DNA of 64,000 bases. Origin: Sipunculus nudus (Eukaryota; Annelida; Sipuncula; Golfingiida; Sipunculidae). The stretch lies in contig CM049306.1 in the NCBI GenBank assembly GCA_026874595.1, forward strand, positions 81,556,142-81,620,141, in the 5' to 3' direction. Positions 1 to 10,623 of this stretch are shown one piece after another. The position numbers were made by a program, and so were the translations under genes. Within the stretch, counting starts at the first letter, position 1. Each line of letters opens with the position of its first letter. The notes under the pieces were generated by a model that was not told where the DNA came from, made no database searches, and saw nothing but the letters and a program-made list of their open reading frames with translations.

Positions 1-1178
1 AATTCTCATAATAATTGTCTTAAATGGTTCCATATGAATGATTTTGGCTGAATTATGGAGACTGAATTGAGTCATTTTACCATATATGTTAGCTGTGTGA
101 AGCAGTTACATCTAGCCTGGCACTAGTTTATCAGCATCTATTACATCATGCCACTAGACATTTAGATTTCAGGTTAAATAGCTTGGCAGACTGCCACCTA
201 GTTCAGATTTTGCAACAGGCAAAAGGTCAGCCTGGATCTATTAATAGCTTTGGCAGACTGGCAACTGTTATAGATTAGGCAACAGGTCAAGAGTTCACTC
301 AGTGCAGCCAGGCATAGGTCAAGAGTTCACTCAGTGCAGTAGCTGCATTCTATTTATAGCTTTTTATAGCCAATTACTTCAGATTAGGCCCCAAAGGTCA
401 GTCTGGATCTATTTATAGCTTTGGCAGACTGTAAACTGTGTCAGATTAAGCAACAGGTCAAGAGTTCACTCAGTGCAGCCAGGTACATGTCAAAGGTTCA
501 CTCAGTCTAGCAAGGTGTAGGTCAAGAGTTCACTCAGTGCAGTGGCTTGAGCCAGCAATTTGTCACAATTCATTTGGGGCAACTGCCTTTCTTACCTAAG
601 CGTGGTCACCCCAGTGCATCAAACTCAAGGGAAGTTTGGTGTATTGCCAATTGGCCTGATGTTTTGACCCGTCTATGCGTCATTGATGGCATTCTCGTTC
701 ATAAGACAGGTGTTGCCACCTTCAATGACTTTTGCACAGTGTATGTACCTGCTTATTTCTACGGAGGAATTTGATATATCAGCCTGAAATTGGGCATATT
801 TATACATATCGGATAGCTTTATCGTGAACAAGACGGGTTGCGCCACCTAAAATAATTTTTGCACAGTGTATGTCCCTGCTTATTTCTCAGAAGGGGTTTG
901 ACATATAAGTCTGAAATTGGGCATATGTATATATCTCTGATAGCTTTGTTGTATACAGGATTGGTGATGCCAGCTACAAACATTTTTGTGTTGTAGGCAC
1001 CCATGCCAGAATTTCAGCAGTGATGTTTGTGTAATTGTTTCTTGTTCAAAATGTTTAGTACTTGCATTGTTCATATACATGTTACACATGTACTTGAAAA
1101 GGAATGGTCAAGCATTGAAGCATTATACCTGGTGTATATATCTGATTTCACAGGTTCGCATTTGGCCTGTAGGCCTTG
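1..1178 (+). mobile_element. Helentron/HINE-like element, family 2, copy A (5' part off window)
   Basis: Lies in the intron before the first visible transporter exon. It aligns over its whole length with the reverse complement of 23598-26369, except that it lacks the 1.3 kb insertion at 23791-25065. The 3' end carries CACAGGTTCGC (1149-1159), then the hairpin GGCCTGTAGGCC (1164-1175), then TTG|TT. The same inverted repeat opens copy B at its 5' end. Inside are several short repeats of GTCAAGAGTTCACTCAGTGC (about 288-545) and 140-160 bp units ending in imperfect GGTGGCGCCACC boxes (about 640-990). No transposase is encoded. It is inferred to be a non-autonomous rolling-circle element. Confidence 0.75.
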
Positions 1179-1552
1179 TTAAAGAATGAGCATACTGCAG
1201 GATATAGTTATGGTCAATTTAATGTTATATTATTTCCTTAACATTAAATAAGCCGGTCATTTGGGCTTCAATTTTGTTTACATTGCCCTGTTTACATGGT
1301 CAGCTATATAATATAATTGTTATCACTGAATATCTGATCATTTGTGTAACGATATTTTGTACAGGTTTAAATACGTAAATAGGTTTCTTAATTCTCCAAA
1401 GATGGCTCCACACACATTTATTGCGAGATTGATGGAGCTGGTCAGCCATGAGAGATTGAGGTGTTTCGATCGCTACGCTTTGGTCGCACGCATGGCACTA
1501 TGTTCTTGACTTTTTAACCTTGTTTCTTTTAATTTGTATATATCAATTACAG
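1179..1552. other. intron sequence before the first transporter exon
   Basis: AT-rich intron DNA between the 3' end of the mobile element and the acceptor AG at 1551-1552. I see no further element. Confidence 0.5.
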
Positions 1553-4500
1553 GTTACTGGTGGAATCTCCAAGGTGGTTAATGTCTCAGGGAAGATACGA
1601 TGAGGCCAAGAAAAATTTAGAACGCATGGCTAAGATGAATGGTACCAAAGTTCCTGACGACCTCGACTTAGAACGACTGCACAAAACAAGCGTATGTTTG
1701 GAATGCCTTTCCATCATAAACTATCACGATTTGCCTGTCGCCTCATGACCTTGTTTTGTTAGCTCAAAGGAGTAAAGCAACATTTTACGAATCCATTATC
1801 TAAAAATGTTAATTCTTACTCCCTCTTTCCAGATGTCACTATCTTCAAACGATGAAAGTCCAAAGAAAGGAACGCTCTTGGATCTGTTCAGAACACCTGG
1901 TTTACGTAAGAGGACTTTCATTCAATGTCTCAACTGGTAGGTGCCATTATTCTAAACGATGTACGTATCTGCGTCCATTTTCCCATACTTAAATAACCAT
2001 CTTTCAAAAGTACTGACACCATATTAAATTCATGAGGATTGTGTTGTTCGGTCATGAGCGAATTCCTTAGCCAAAACCAGTCCACCTGTATGAAACATTA
2101 AATAGCGTTCAGGAGCTGAGAGTCTTTTTCCTCTTCTATAACTGTTTCCCCTGAATTTGGACATATGACGTATAATTAATTTATTCTAAAGGATATGATA
2201 TGACATCCCAGACTACTTATACATATATATTCCTCTAGAACCTTTCATGAGGAATGGTTTCAGGAAGAACTCTTCTGTAGGTTCTTAGAAGCACCAATTA
2301 TCAGGGTTAAATATAGAACCCATAGGGTTCCCCAAAGAGGGTTCCATGAAGAACCCACGCTAGAGGGTTCTACCTGGAACCTCTAATGGTTCCCCACTGG
2401 CTCCACTCTGAAGAACACTTAAGGGTTCTTCATGTTACCCTTTTTTCTAAGAGTGTATGTTTATATATTTATGGGGTTAAATCACATGTTTAGATGAATT
2501 TCTATACTTAACATCATTTAACTGGCCGAGTAAACGTTTAAAAATGTATTCTGCAGTCTTCAATAGACACACCTTGAGTATTTAACGATGCCATCTCAAT
2601 CTTGGTTATAATGTTGATTACCTGTAATTGAATCAGATAATGATATAATTTTATTCAGCCCCAACAGATCTTGGACTATGAAGACTTTACTAAATGAAAA
2701 ACGGGTCCCCTTATCATTATTGTTTTTTTTTTAACCCATAGTCCTTACAAAGCCGGGTTACAGTCAAATAAACAGTTTACATCAATTATTTATGATGTCG
2801 GTTTCCTACCAGATACACAGCTTTGGAAAAAGCATTGCTTCCGTATCATTTTTTCTCCCATCAGGTTCGCCACCAGTCTCGGATACTACGGCCTCTCTCT
2901 GAGTGCCGGTAACCTCCCGGGTAGTGTTTTCATCAACTGCTTTATCATGGCGGTCGTCCAGTTTCCCGGCAATGTCGTCATCATATACTTTGTGTTCCGC
3001 TTTGGACGGAGGCCATCTCAGGCCGCTTCTCTTATATTGGCAGGGGCTTGTTTGTTGTTTGCAATTCCCTTTGCTGCAAATCCAGGTACGTCTATCATTG
3101 TCTACCTGTCACATAGTCATTCATTGTGACCGTTTCCCAAAATAAGAGATGACGCATTGTTTCCAAAATTAGAAGAAAAATAATTAGTTTCAAAATAGAA
3201 AATACCAGATGACATTACTGTATTGTACGCATGTCAGGTGATATTAACCAAAATGCTCCCACAAATGTCAGGTGATATTTACCCAAATGCTCCCACAACT
3301 ACACGCTATACGAATATATAACGGTATACATCATTCTTAACTCATAACATTGACAAAGGCTCACATAACCACAGCCGTATATCACAAAGGCGACTTTTGC
3401 AAGCGCAAGCAGTGGATCAGTAGAATGGGTTATGATTAAGAAATGTAAGGCGACCACTGCGTTAGGAGTGTACGCAAAAATTAGAAAAATGAGATATCTT
3501 AATTTGATTCGAGTATTCCTGTGCGTTCATAGTCGTAACGGTCAGGTTGGCGTTAGGAATGTTTTTTCTGAAATATGACATAGCTTGATTCTTCTTTCAG
3601 AACTACCTCAGTGGGTTATTACTGCCTCAGCTATGTTAGGAAAGATGTTCATCACTGCGTCTTTTGCAATGGTGTACTTGTACTCTGGAGAACTCTACCC
3701 AACCGTCATCCGAGCAAACGGTGTCGGTCTTTGCTCCATGTCAGCTCGAGCTGGAAGTATGATATCGCCACAATTAAAACTCGCTGTAAGTATCTATGAA
3801 CCAAGCGCACCGTATTACAGACGAGACTTATATGTATATAAAAGTCTATAAACGGGTAGTTATTTGTCTCTGTGTGGAAGGAATATGGAATTAACTAATA
3901 GTTAGCTGCACTAAGTCCCAGTCTGTCCATGAAGAGAACTTCTGATTTAAGGCTGAAAGAACGACCTAATAGCGCCACCAGTCACCGTCTAACTGAACCA
4001 ATGATACTTGTAAACTAGGAATGAAGCTGAGCTTCCAATCAAATTGTCTTGCCGTATGACTTTTGAATGACTTAAAAGTATGTAAATTTCAATGATTTGC
4101 CCGATTTTTAGACAGGACTGAGATAGTGTAGTATGTCTTAGTTCCGTCATCCCTATGAATTTTAGTGTTATATATAGTTCTATATCTATATCTATATATA
4201 GTTTATTTTTCAAACATTTTAATTAGATACCATAAGCATTCAGTTGTTCTTGTAAAAATGTATTCGCTTATTTTTTGTCTATATTCGTATACTTGTTTAC
4301 GCGAGGGCCTGTAAAAGTATCCATTAGGTTAAAAACATTATGTTGACTCAGATTACACACTCAATGCAATTTTATTGTTCAGCTGGTGTATTACTAACCC
4401 CCGGCATAGTACCATCAAAATCCGTCCTTGCATAACTACTAAAATTGCTAAAAAAAGAAATCCAATAACTGAGCAACGAGTGAATAAACAGGTAAACAAA

Positions 4501-4745
4501 CGCTCATTGCCGTCCAACACACCCACATTTCTCTAAAGAAAAATAATCGCTTCTGGCTTTCTGTCAGATATTTATCATAATTTTGTTTTCCAGGCTCTCG
4601 TGTGGCCCGGGTTACCCTTCCTCGTGTTTGGTGTTGTTCCTCTGGTTGCCGGCCTCTTGTCATTAAAACTCCCGGAGACCAGAGGCATCGTCCTGCTAGA
4701 GACGCTGGTGGAGGGTGAAAACCTAGGAAGGTAGGTATCGTTGTA

Positions 4746-4806
<61 letters not shown>

Positions 4807-5730
4807 TCTTATTTAAATCCCTAATATGATTGTAGTTTCAATTTAGTATATTTATATATTCATTTTATTTTTTTAATTGTATATATTTCAGTCAAATTTA
4901 ACTAAATCAAAGCTAGAATGTTTTATATTTTCACCGACAGATGTCACCTTCGGTCAGTTAGTCATTATATTTGCCACATTATAAACAACATTCAATGTCT
5001 CGACAAAAGACACTGAAGGACACGTGGCTGTATTTATTTTCCCTATATAACATCTATAAAACACACGAGGTTTGGGCCTCTTTTAAATAATTTTCAAAAT
5101 AAATTCTGATGTTAAACTTTTTTTTACCTGAGATTTGTTGTTTCTTCAATCAAACTAGACCAAGAAAAAGGGGGCTTGTGTTCCTTTTTCAACCATCCTG
5201 GTCCGAATGCAGTGAAGCCCAAAATACCCCACCGAGCAGTCCAAAACAAGCATTTGGACAACATCTCTTTGATTTGCCACAGATTAAAAAAAATACTGTC
5301 AATTTTATTTGAGATTATGCTTAACATACTTAAAAATCAAACAATGGGGTATTTTTGATGCTCCAACACATGATGGCTAGAGCCAACCAGAGAAAGCCAG
5401 ACCATTCACTACTCTTCTTTCAGGTTAGGGCTTGGTGACCCCAGGTCATGTAAACAAATAGGACCACGTGAGCTGAAGCAAGGATATACATGCTTTAGCT
5501 CATACCTATATTGTACCAGCAGGCAGATTTAGGCTACATCACACGCAGATGCTGCCATCTAGTGGCAAATATATCATTCATTGCCTAAGATCTTTTCTTA
5601 TACTTCCTCCCTTCCATTATTTATTCATTTATTTTTTTATTTTATTTAATTTTTTTTTTTTTTTTGCAGGAAGAAGGAACCGATGCTAACACCAGAGAAA
5701 GATCAGAAGGATGAAACAACCAAACTGTAA
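1553..5730 (+). CDS. SLC22-family organic ion transporter, last six coding exons (5' part off window)
   Basis: Plasma-membrane major-facilitator transporter of the SLC22 (organic cation/anion/carnitine) family. Coding exons with GT-AG borders and matching phases: 1553-1691, 1833-1936, 2865-3085, 3601-3785, 4594-4730, 5670-5730 (TAA at 5728-5730), about 281 residues. The first visible exon opens with the loop after TM6 (LLVESPRWLMSQGRYDEA), a hallmark of the family. The second and third give TM7-TM9 with FGRRPSQ between helices. The fourth gives TM10-TM11 with YSGELYPTVIR and the SARAGSMISPQ motif. The fifth gives TM12 ending in LPETRG and an ETLVEGENLG segment. The tail is short, charged and lysine-rich. 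TM1-TM6 and the large glycosylated extracellular loop must lie before position 1. The substrate cannot be told from this half. AATAAA follows at 6128. Family assignment is firm; subfamily is not. Confidence 0.93.
2235..2455. repeat. GAACC/GGTTC short inverted-repeat cluster (MITE-like)
   Basis: In the transporter intron 1937-2864. About ten alternating AGAACC and GGGTTCC words, many pairing as local hairpins (for example GAACCCATAGGGTTCC), over about 220 bp. This is a foldable dispersed-repeat pattern with no coding potential. Ends and class are not resolved. Confidence 0.5.
3086..3600 (+). other. transporter intron with a short duplicated segment
   Basis: Intron between the third and fourth visible exons. 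It holds two nearly identical stretches containing GTCAGGTGATATT and AATGCTCCCACAA (about 3234 and 3267). Otherwise unremarkable AT-rich sequence. Confidence 0.4.
4745..4802. repeat. (TA)n microsatellite
   Basis: Uninterrupted TA dinucleotides directly after the donor of the fifth visible transporter exon, in the intron 4731-5669. Confidence 0.95.
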
Positions 5731-6127
5731 AGATGAAGTTCTGCTGTATTTAACAGGAGGCATTTAACCTTTTAAAGTGGATATATAACATTCAATTATT
5801 TTAAATATCTGCTCAATCTGTTCAGGTATTTTTTTACAATTTTTTTACCGCCAATCTTTTTATACCTCAGAGAATAATACTTCATATTAGACATAGGGAT
5901 TTTTAAGAGTGTAGTGTATATAATGCGTGTATATATCTATCACAGAGCTCATTGTTCTTGTATATTGTAGATATTTTTCGTGTGTAGAGCACTGCTTTGT
6001 CCCCATTTTAGAGACATTTTTGTCTCTAAGAACAATATCGCACAAAGAATACTGATGATGGATCAAATTCTGTGTGATTTATACTTTACACGCCCATATT
6101 GGGTCATTTTATTGTCGGTTTATCATT

Positions 6128-6133
6128 AATAAA
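6128..6133 (+). promoter_or_regulatory. poly(A) signal of the SLC22-like gene
   Basis: AATAAA lies 398 bases after the stop codon of the transporter, in an AT-rich 3' UTR. It is the first canonical hexamer after the stop, so it is the likely cleavage signal; cleavage itself is not visible. Confidence 0.5.
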
Positions 6134-6195
6134 CTATAAAACTTATCTGTATTACACTTGGATATATTGACTCATACTTTGGTTATCACTTTTAA

Positions 6196-6203
6196 TATAT
6201 ATA

Positions 6204-6258
<55 letters not shown>
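6196..6258. repeat. (TA)n microsatellite
   Basis: TA tract with one TTT interruption, shortly after the transporter poly(A) signal. Confidence 0.95.
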
Positions 6259-6262
<4 letters not shown>

Positions 6263-7401
6263 ACCCTTTACTGCTCAGATAAAATTGAAAATTTGGATGA
6301 ACCCTGACATTCATTAGAGGTAATATCTCCCTTGATTACAATTTAACTTAACCAAATCGTCAATGGTTGCTACAGAGAGGAATGGCTTTAGGGTAATGTG
6401 AATCTTAAAACTATAAAAGTAAATATACAAATATGCTGGATCTAAGAAAATGTAGCTGTATAAAAGGGAATTCTGTTTGAAAAATTGGTCGATCCTATTT
6501 GGTCCGTGTACTGGCCTTCTGAGTAGTAAGGGATTAAGAATTCAATGTGTATTACAGTTATTTCCTGTTAAATTTACATCTTGAATACATTTTTCAATGA
6601 TGGATTAATAGATATTCATTCTTCGCTGATCTACATGTATACAAAAAAGAACATGAATTGAAAAAAAATACGAATTTTAAATATAAATCATAACAGCTGG
6701 CATCTGTGTGCTCAATTATAAGAGGATTCCTATGAAGTGCTTACCCTTTAGTGATTATGAGGCCCCTAGTTATGGAAAGTTAATTATTTGCATCCCCACG
6801 GAAGAAACCAATACATGAATTATAAAATAATCACCGAACATTAATAAATGTGATTAAAAATAACCAATAGTTATGTAATCTATTCCTCGACCTGTGGCAG
6901 GTCTACTGCTTTTTCCTCGGGAGGGATATGACAGATCAGCCTGAAATTACACATGTCGATACATCTTGGATAGTTTTGTTGTATACAATACTTTGTTGTG
7001 TACAATATACTGGTGTCCACTTTACAAAGTACTGATAGAGATATTCAATTGTACGAGATCAGAAACAGTATGCAGTAACTATTACCTCTTAAACCATCCT
7101 GTGATGGCTTATCACAGTTTATCTTTATTGCTGGCGAAGGGTAAACGACGGTAGATTATAGTGTGTTATCTGTTTAATAATGTCACCTCCCTAGCTCTTA
7201 CTATCAACGGTTACTGCCGCAAGCGTCACCCGAAGTTTGGTGTGGATATAGGACAAAAGCACCCCCCTCCCCCCCCATCAAAAGCCCCCTACCTACCTTC
7301 ATTATAAAGAGGACAAATGCCCCCCCCCCCCTGTCAAAAGGCCCCCTATACCTTCATGTTATAGAAGACAAAAGCACCCCTTCCCCAATATATATAATAT
7401 T

Positions 7402-7445
<44 letters not shown>

Positions 7446-7780
7446 ATACATATTAATATATTATCATGTTTAATACAACTACACTTAATGCAAATAACTC
7501 AAGATTTAAATTTACTATGTATTTTATATTTTTGGCAAAATATACAAACGCAATATCAACATATTTCACATAATTACATGGACTACAATGTACAGTTATG
7601 AAAATCCAAATAATCAGTATTTTGATATTCATGATTATACCTACTAAAACTTGAACAAGTGAAAACACAAATATCTCAATTATCTGATAATTAGGAAACC
7701 ACTCCCATCGGATAGTTTTACACGACCTGTTTCACCTGAATAATTATGGAAAGCATGGCTTCGTTTTTGTCATGGTTAAT
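6259..7780. other. intergenic DNA with a family-2-like repeat fragment and C-rich runs
   Basis: About 6890-7010 matches a unit of the family-2 element (segment with CAGCCTGAAATT, then TTGGATAG and TTTTGTTGTATACAA). About 7258-7380 holds a locally duplicated block with poly-C runs (AAAAGCACCCC / GACAAATGCCCCCCC), then a TA tract at about 7395-7440. No gene is supported. Confidence 0.5.
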
Positions 7781-7840
7781 GATCTAGCTCAGGTATTTTA
7801 ACATTATTAGATTTGAAATTTTCATATAAAATTGAGGAAA

Positions 7841-8560
7841 CTAGAAAACGGAGTCGACTAGCGACAACAGGTATACGCCAATTCAATAGGCATGGGTAAA
7901 GTAAGGCATTGAATGTTCCTGGCACGACATGAGTCATTTGTCGCATCAGATATGCCAAATAAATTTCTCATATATGTGAGCAGTTTTCACCTAAAACAGA
8001 TCAATAGATGGATACAAGATAAACTGATTGTATGTGGCCCAAGCAGTCTTAAATACAAGATAAACCATTTCAATCCTTAGACCACTGATGAGAAAAAGTG
8101 CATAAATGTATTCTATAAAAAGAGAATGACAGGAGGCGCCACCTGTCTAGTCTACAACAAAGCCATCCAAAACGGATAAACATGCAAAATATCAGGCTGA
8201 TACATCCATCCATTCCTGAGATATGAGCGATTTTCACCCAAAGCAAACAGACGGATGGAAGCCACGTAAAACATTAGCAGATGACGCCACCATTCTTAGA
8301 TGGAGGTATCTAAGATCTATGGACATGCACATTTTCAGAACGATACGGCAAGCCACTCCTTAGAAAAGGGCATCCATGTATTCTACGAAAACGGGAAGGC
8401 AGGCGGTACCACCTGTCTGTACTACTAGAAAATTCTCCAAGATGGATGGAAATGCCAAAATTCAGACCAATAATTTGAACCACTCCTGAGATATGAGTAA
8501 TTTTCACTTAAAGTAAACGCGCGGATGGACAGTTATGAAGATAACTGTACACATACCACA
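7841..8560 (-). mobile_element. degenerate family-4 Helentron/HINE-like element
   Basis: The low-coordinate end, read on the minus strand, runs GTATACCTGTTGTCGCTAG, then TCGACTCCG, then TTTTCTAG followed by TTT. This resembles the 3' tips of the family-4 copies at 23791 and 49718. Between 8100 and 8540 there are about three diverged 140-160 bp units, each with a version of GGTGGCGCCACC and a CTGAGATATGAG segment. The 5' end was not found, so the upper limit is approximate. Confidence 0.5.
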
Positions 8561-8764
8561 GCAGAGGAGTTCCCCAATGACCTGAAAAATCAGGTACCCT
8601 GGCACAGCTGACCTTCAATGACCAGAAGTGGGCTGGCTGGATTTCGCAATACCAGTGAATACAAAAAGTGACTCAACAACAAAATTCAACAAGGGCACCG
8701 CAAAGCGGAGCATCTCCTCGCACGGGGCATAATTAGAATGGGTGTATTACACTGTGGAAATAAG

Positions 8765-9425
8765 GAGGGCAACTCTCTGGCCTTGACCTTTGTTTCTGTG
8801 ACCTCAAACTAAATATAGGGTTCTTCATCCATGGGTTGGTAATTTTTATGAGCAAGATGACCCTGACAGGTGTTGGTCCAACTGTTTGGCTTAAAATGGG
8901 TCGACAAGCTTTCTCAAGAAGTGAGCGCTGTTGCCGTGACCTTTGACCCTGTGACCTCAAAATCAATAGGGTTCTTCATCCATGGTTGGATGGGCCATAT
9001 TTGCAAGATGAAAGGTTTTGGTCAAAGGGTTTAGCTTTAAATGGATCCACAAGCTTTTTCAAGGAGTGGGCCTTGTGGCCTTGACCTTTAATCCTGTGAC
9101 CTCAAGATCAACAGGGTTCTTCATCCATGGGTGGGTGAGCCATATTTGGAAGATGAAAAGTTTTGGTAAAACGGTTTGGCTTTAAATGGGTCCACAAGCT
9201 TTTTCAAGGAGTGGGCCTTGTGGCCATGACCTTTAACCTCGTGACCTCAAGATCAATAGGGTTCTTCATCCATGGGTGGGTGAGCCATATGTGGAAGGTG
9301 AAAAATTTTGGTGAAACGGTTTGGCTTTAAATGGGTCCTCAAGCTTTTTCAAGGAGTGGGCCTCATGGCCGTGACCTTTGTCCCTGTGACCTCAAAATCC
9401 ATAGGGTTTTTCAATCGATAGGTTG
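8765..9425. repeat. 145-bp tandem repeat, about five units
   Basis: The phrase GGGTTCTTCATCCATGG and its variants recur with GGG at 8818, 8969, 9114, 9259 and 9404: spacings 151, 145, 145 and 145. Each unit has GTGACCTCAA before it and AAGCTTTTTCAAGGAGTGGG after it. The units differ by point changes and small indels. The array is noncoding and lies between the transporter and the phosphatidyltransferase gene. Confidence 0.85.
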
Positions 9426-9889
9426 ATTGGCCATATTTGCACAGAGGCGTAACTATATCCTCTTCGCAACTTCCTTGCAAGGGGATAATAACTAGCCTAA
9501 TTTTCGAGCTTTTATTTAAAAAATATAAAGATTTTAACAGATTCAATCGTTATGTGTGTATGTTGTGAAAATTAAATCAAAAGAACTTACAGGAAAAAAC
9601 ATGCCATGGCCAAAAAAATTTAAGGCATAGTTGTATCCCTGATAAAAAGTCTCTAGCTTCAACAATTCTTATTTTATGTGAGCAAATATCTTTTCAGATT
9701 TATTCAATGAAAGGCATTATGTTTGGGCACATAACTTCAAGACACAACTCAATAATAACCTACTTTCAGGTATGTACATAAGAAATATATAGAGGAATGG
9801 TTATTTCAAATATGATCAATATCAGATCAGAGGTTTTGATATTATGCAGTCTTCAAGTAAAACAATGGGTTTTAATTGATTATTGATGT

Positions 9890-10089
9890 TTTTCCTTAAT
9901 ATCTCGAAGGAACGAAAACACAGTGACCCAATTTTTGGTATGGTAGGAGATTTTCGGGACATCTTACTCTTGTCAAATTTTGAATTCGTAGGTCCAACGG
10001 TTTCAAAAGCTGCCCTTTTAATGGACGTCCGGACAGACTGACGACGGACCTAACTTTGTTTAGATGACGTATAGTCAGCTGCGCTAAAA
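9890..10089 (-). mobile_element. family-1 Helentron/HINE-like element, 5' portion
   Basis: The minus strand from 10089 begins TTTTTAGCGCAGCTGACT, matching the 5' end of the family-1 copy at 46471, and continues with a GTCCGTCGTC-like segment. About 9890-10060 is the reverse complement of 56220-56380 with substitutions, including GTAGGTCCAACGGTTT and TTGGTATGGTAGGAGATTTT. No 3' hairpin GACCCATGGGTC was found below it, so the copy is truncated or decayed. Confidence 0.6.
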
Positions 10090-10472
10090 ACTTTTTTATG
10101 ACGTTAATTAACGGTGTAAATAACATGGTGTAACAAAAATTTGCTAACCCTGTTACTAAGGCTTCTTTTAATTCAGCCTATTTTTCACATGCCAGACTGG
10201 CTCGAAGCATTTTAATGGTCCGTTTTTCTTGTTTAAAAACCTCTAAATTATGCCATATTCTAAATTCAGAGTAGATAGCATGCCAATACTCGTCATATTG
10301 AACTATTAATGATTGTTCTGGCATAGCTTTCCCACATGGATTCATACACATCCATGGCTAAAACCTGATGAATAGTTCATCATTTAGGAGGTATGGTTTC
10401 TGCATTCACCTGTCTGTACCATCAATATTTGGCCTCAAATAAAACGCACACAATTACATGAATTAAAAAATG

Positions 10473-10478
10473 TTTATT
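10473..10478 (-). promoter_or_regulatory. poly(A) signal of the phosphatidyltransferase gene
   Basis: AATAAA on the minus strand (TTTATT on +), about 146 bases beyond the stop codon at 10624. No closer canonical hexamer was noted in the 3' UTR. Confidence 0.5.
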
Positions 10479-10623
10479 TGTCTTCAATATGAGACTGTTA
10501 GACAGGAGACAAAATATACATTGATAAATAAATGGGGTTTTGATAAATCTATAGACGCTCTCAGTCACGCTTCATGACACCTTTTTGATACAACATGAAA
10601 AATATTTCCGAATACACATTCTC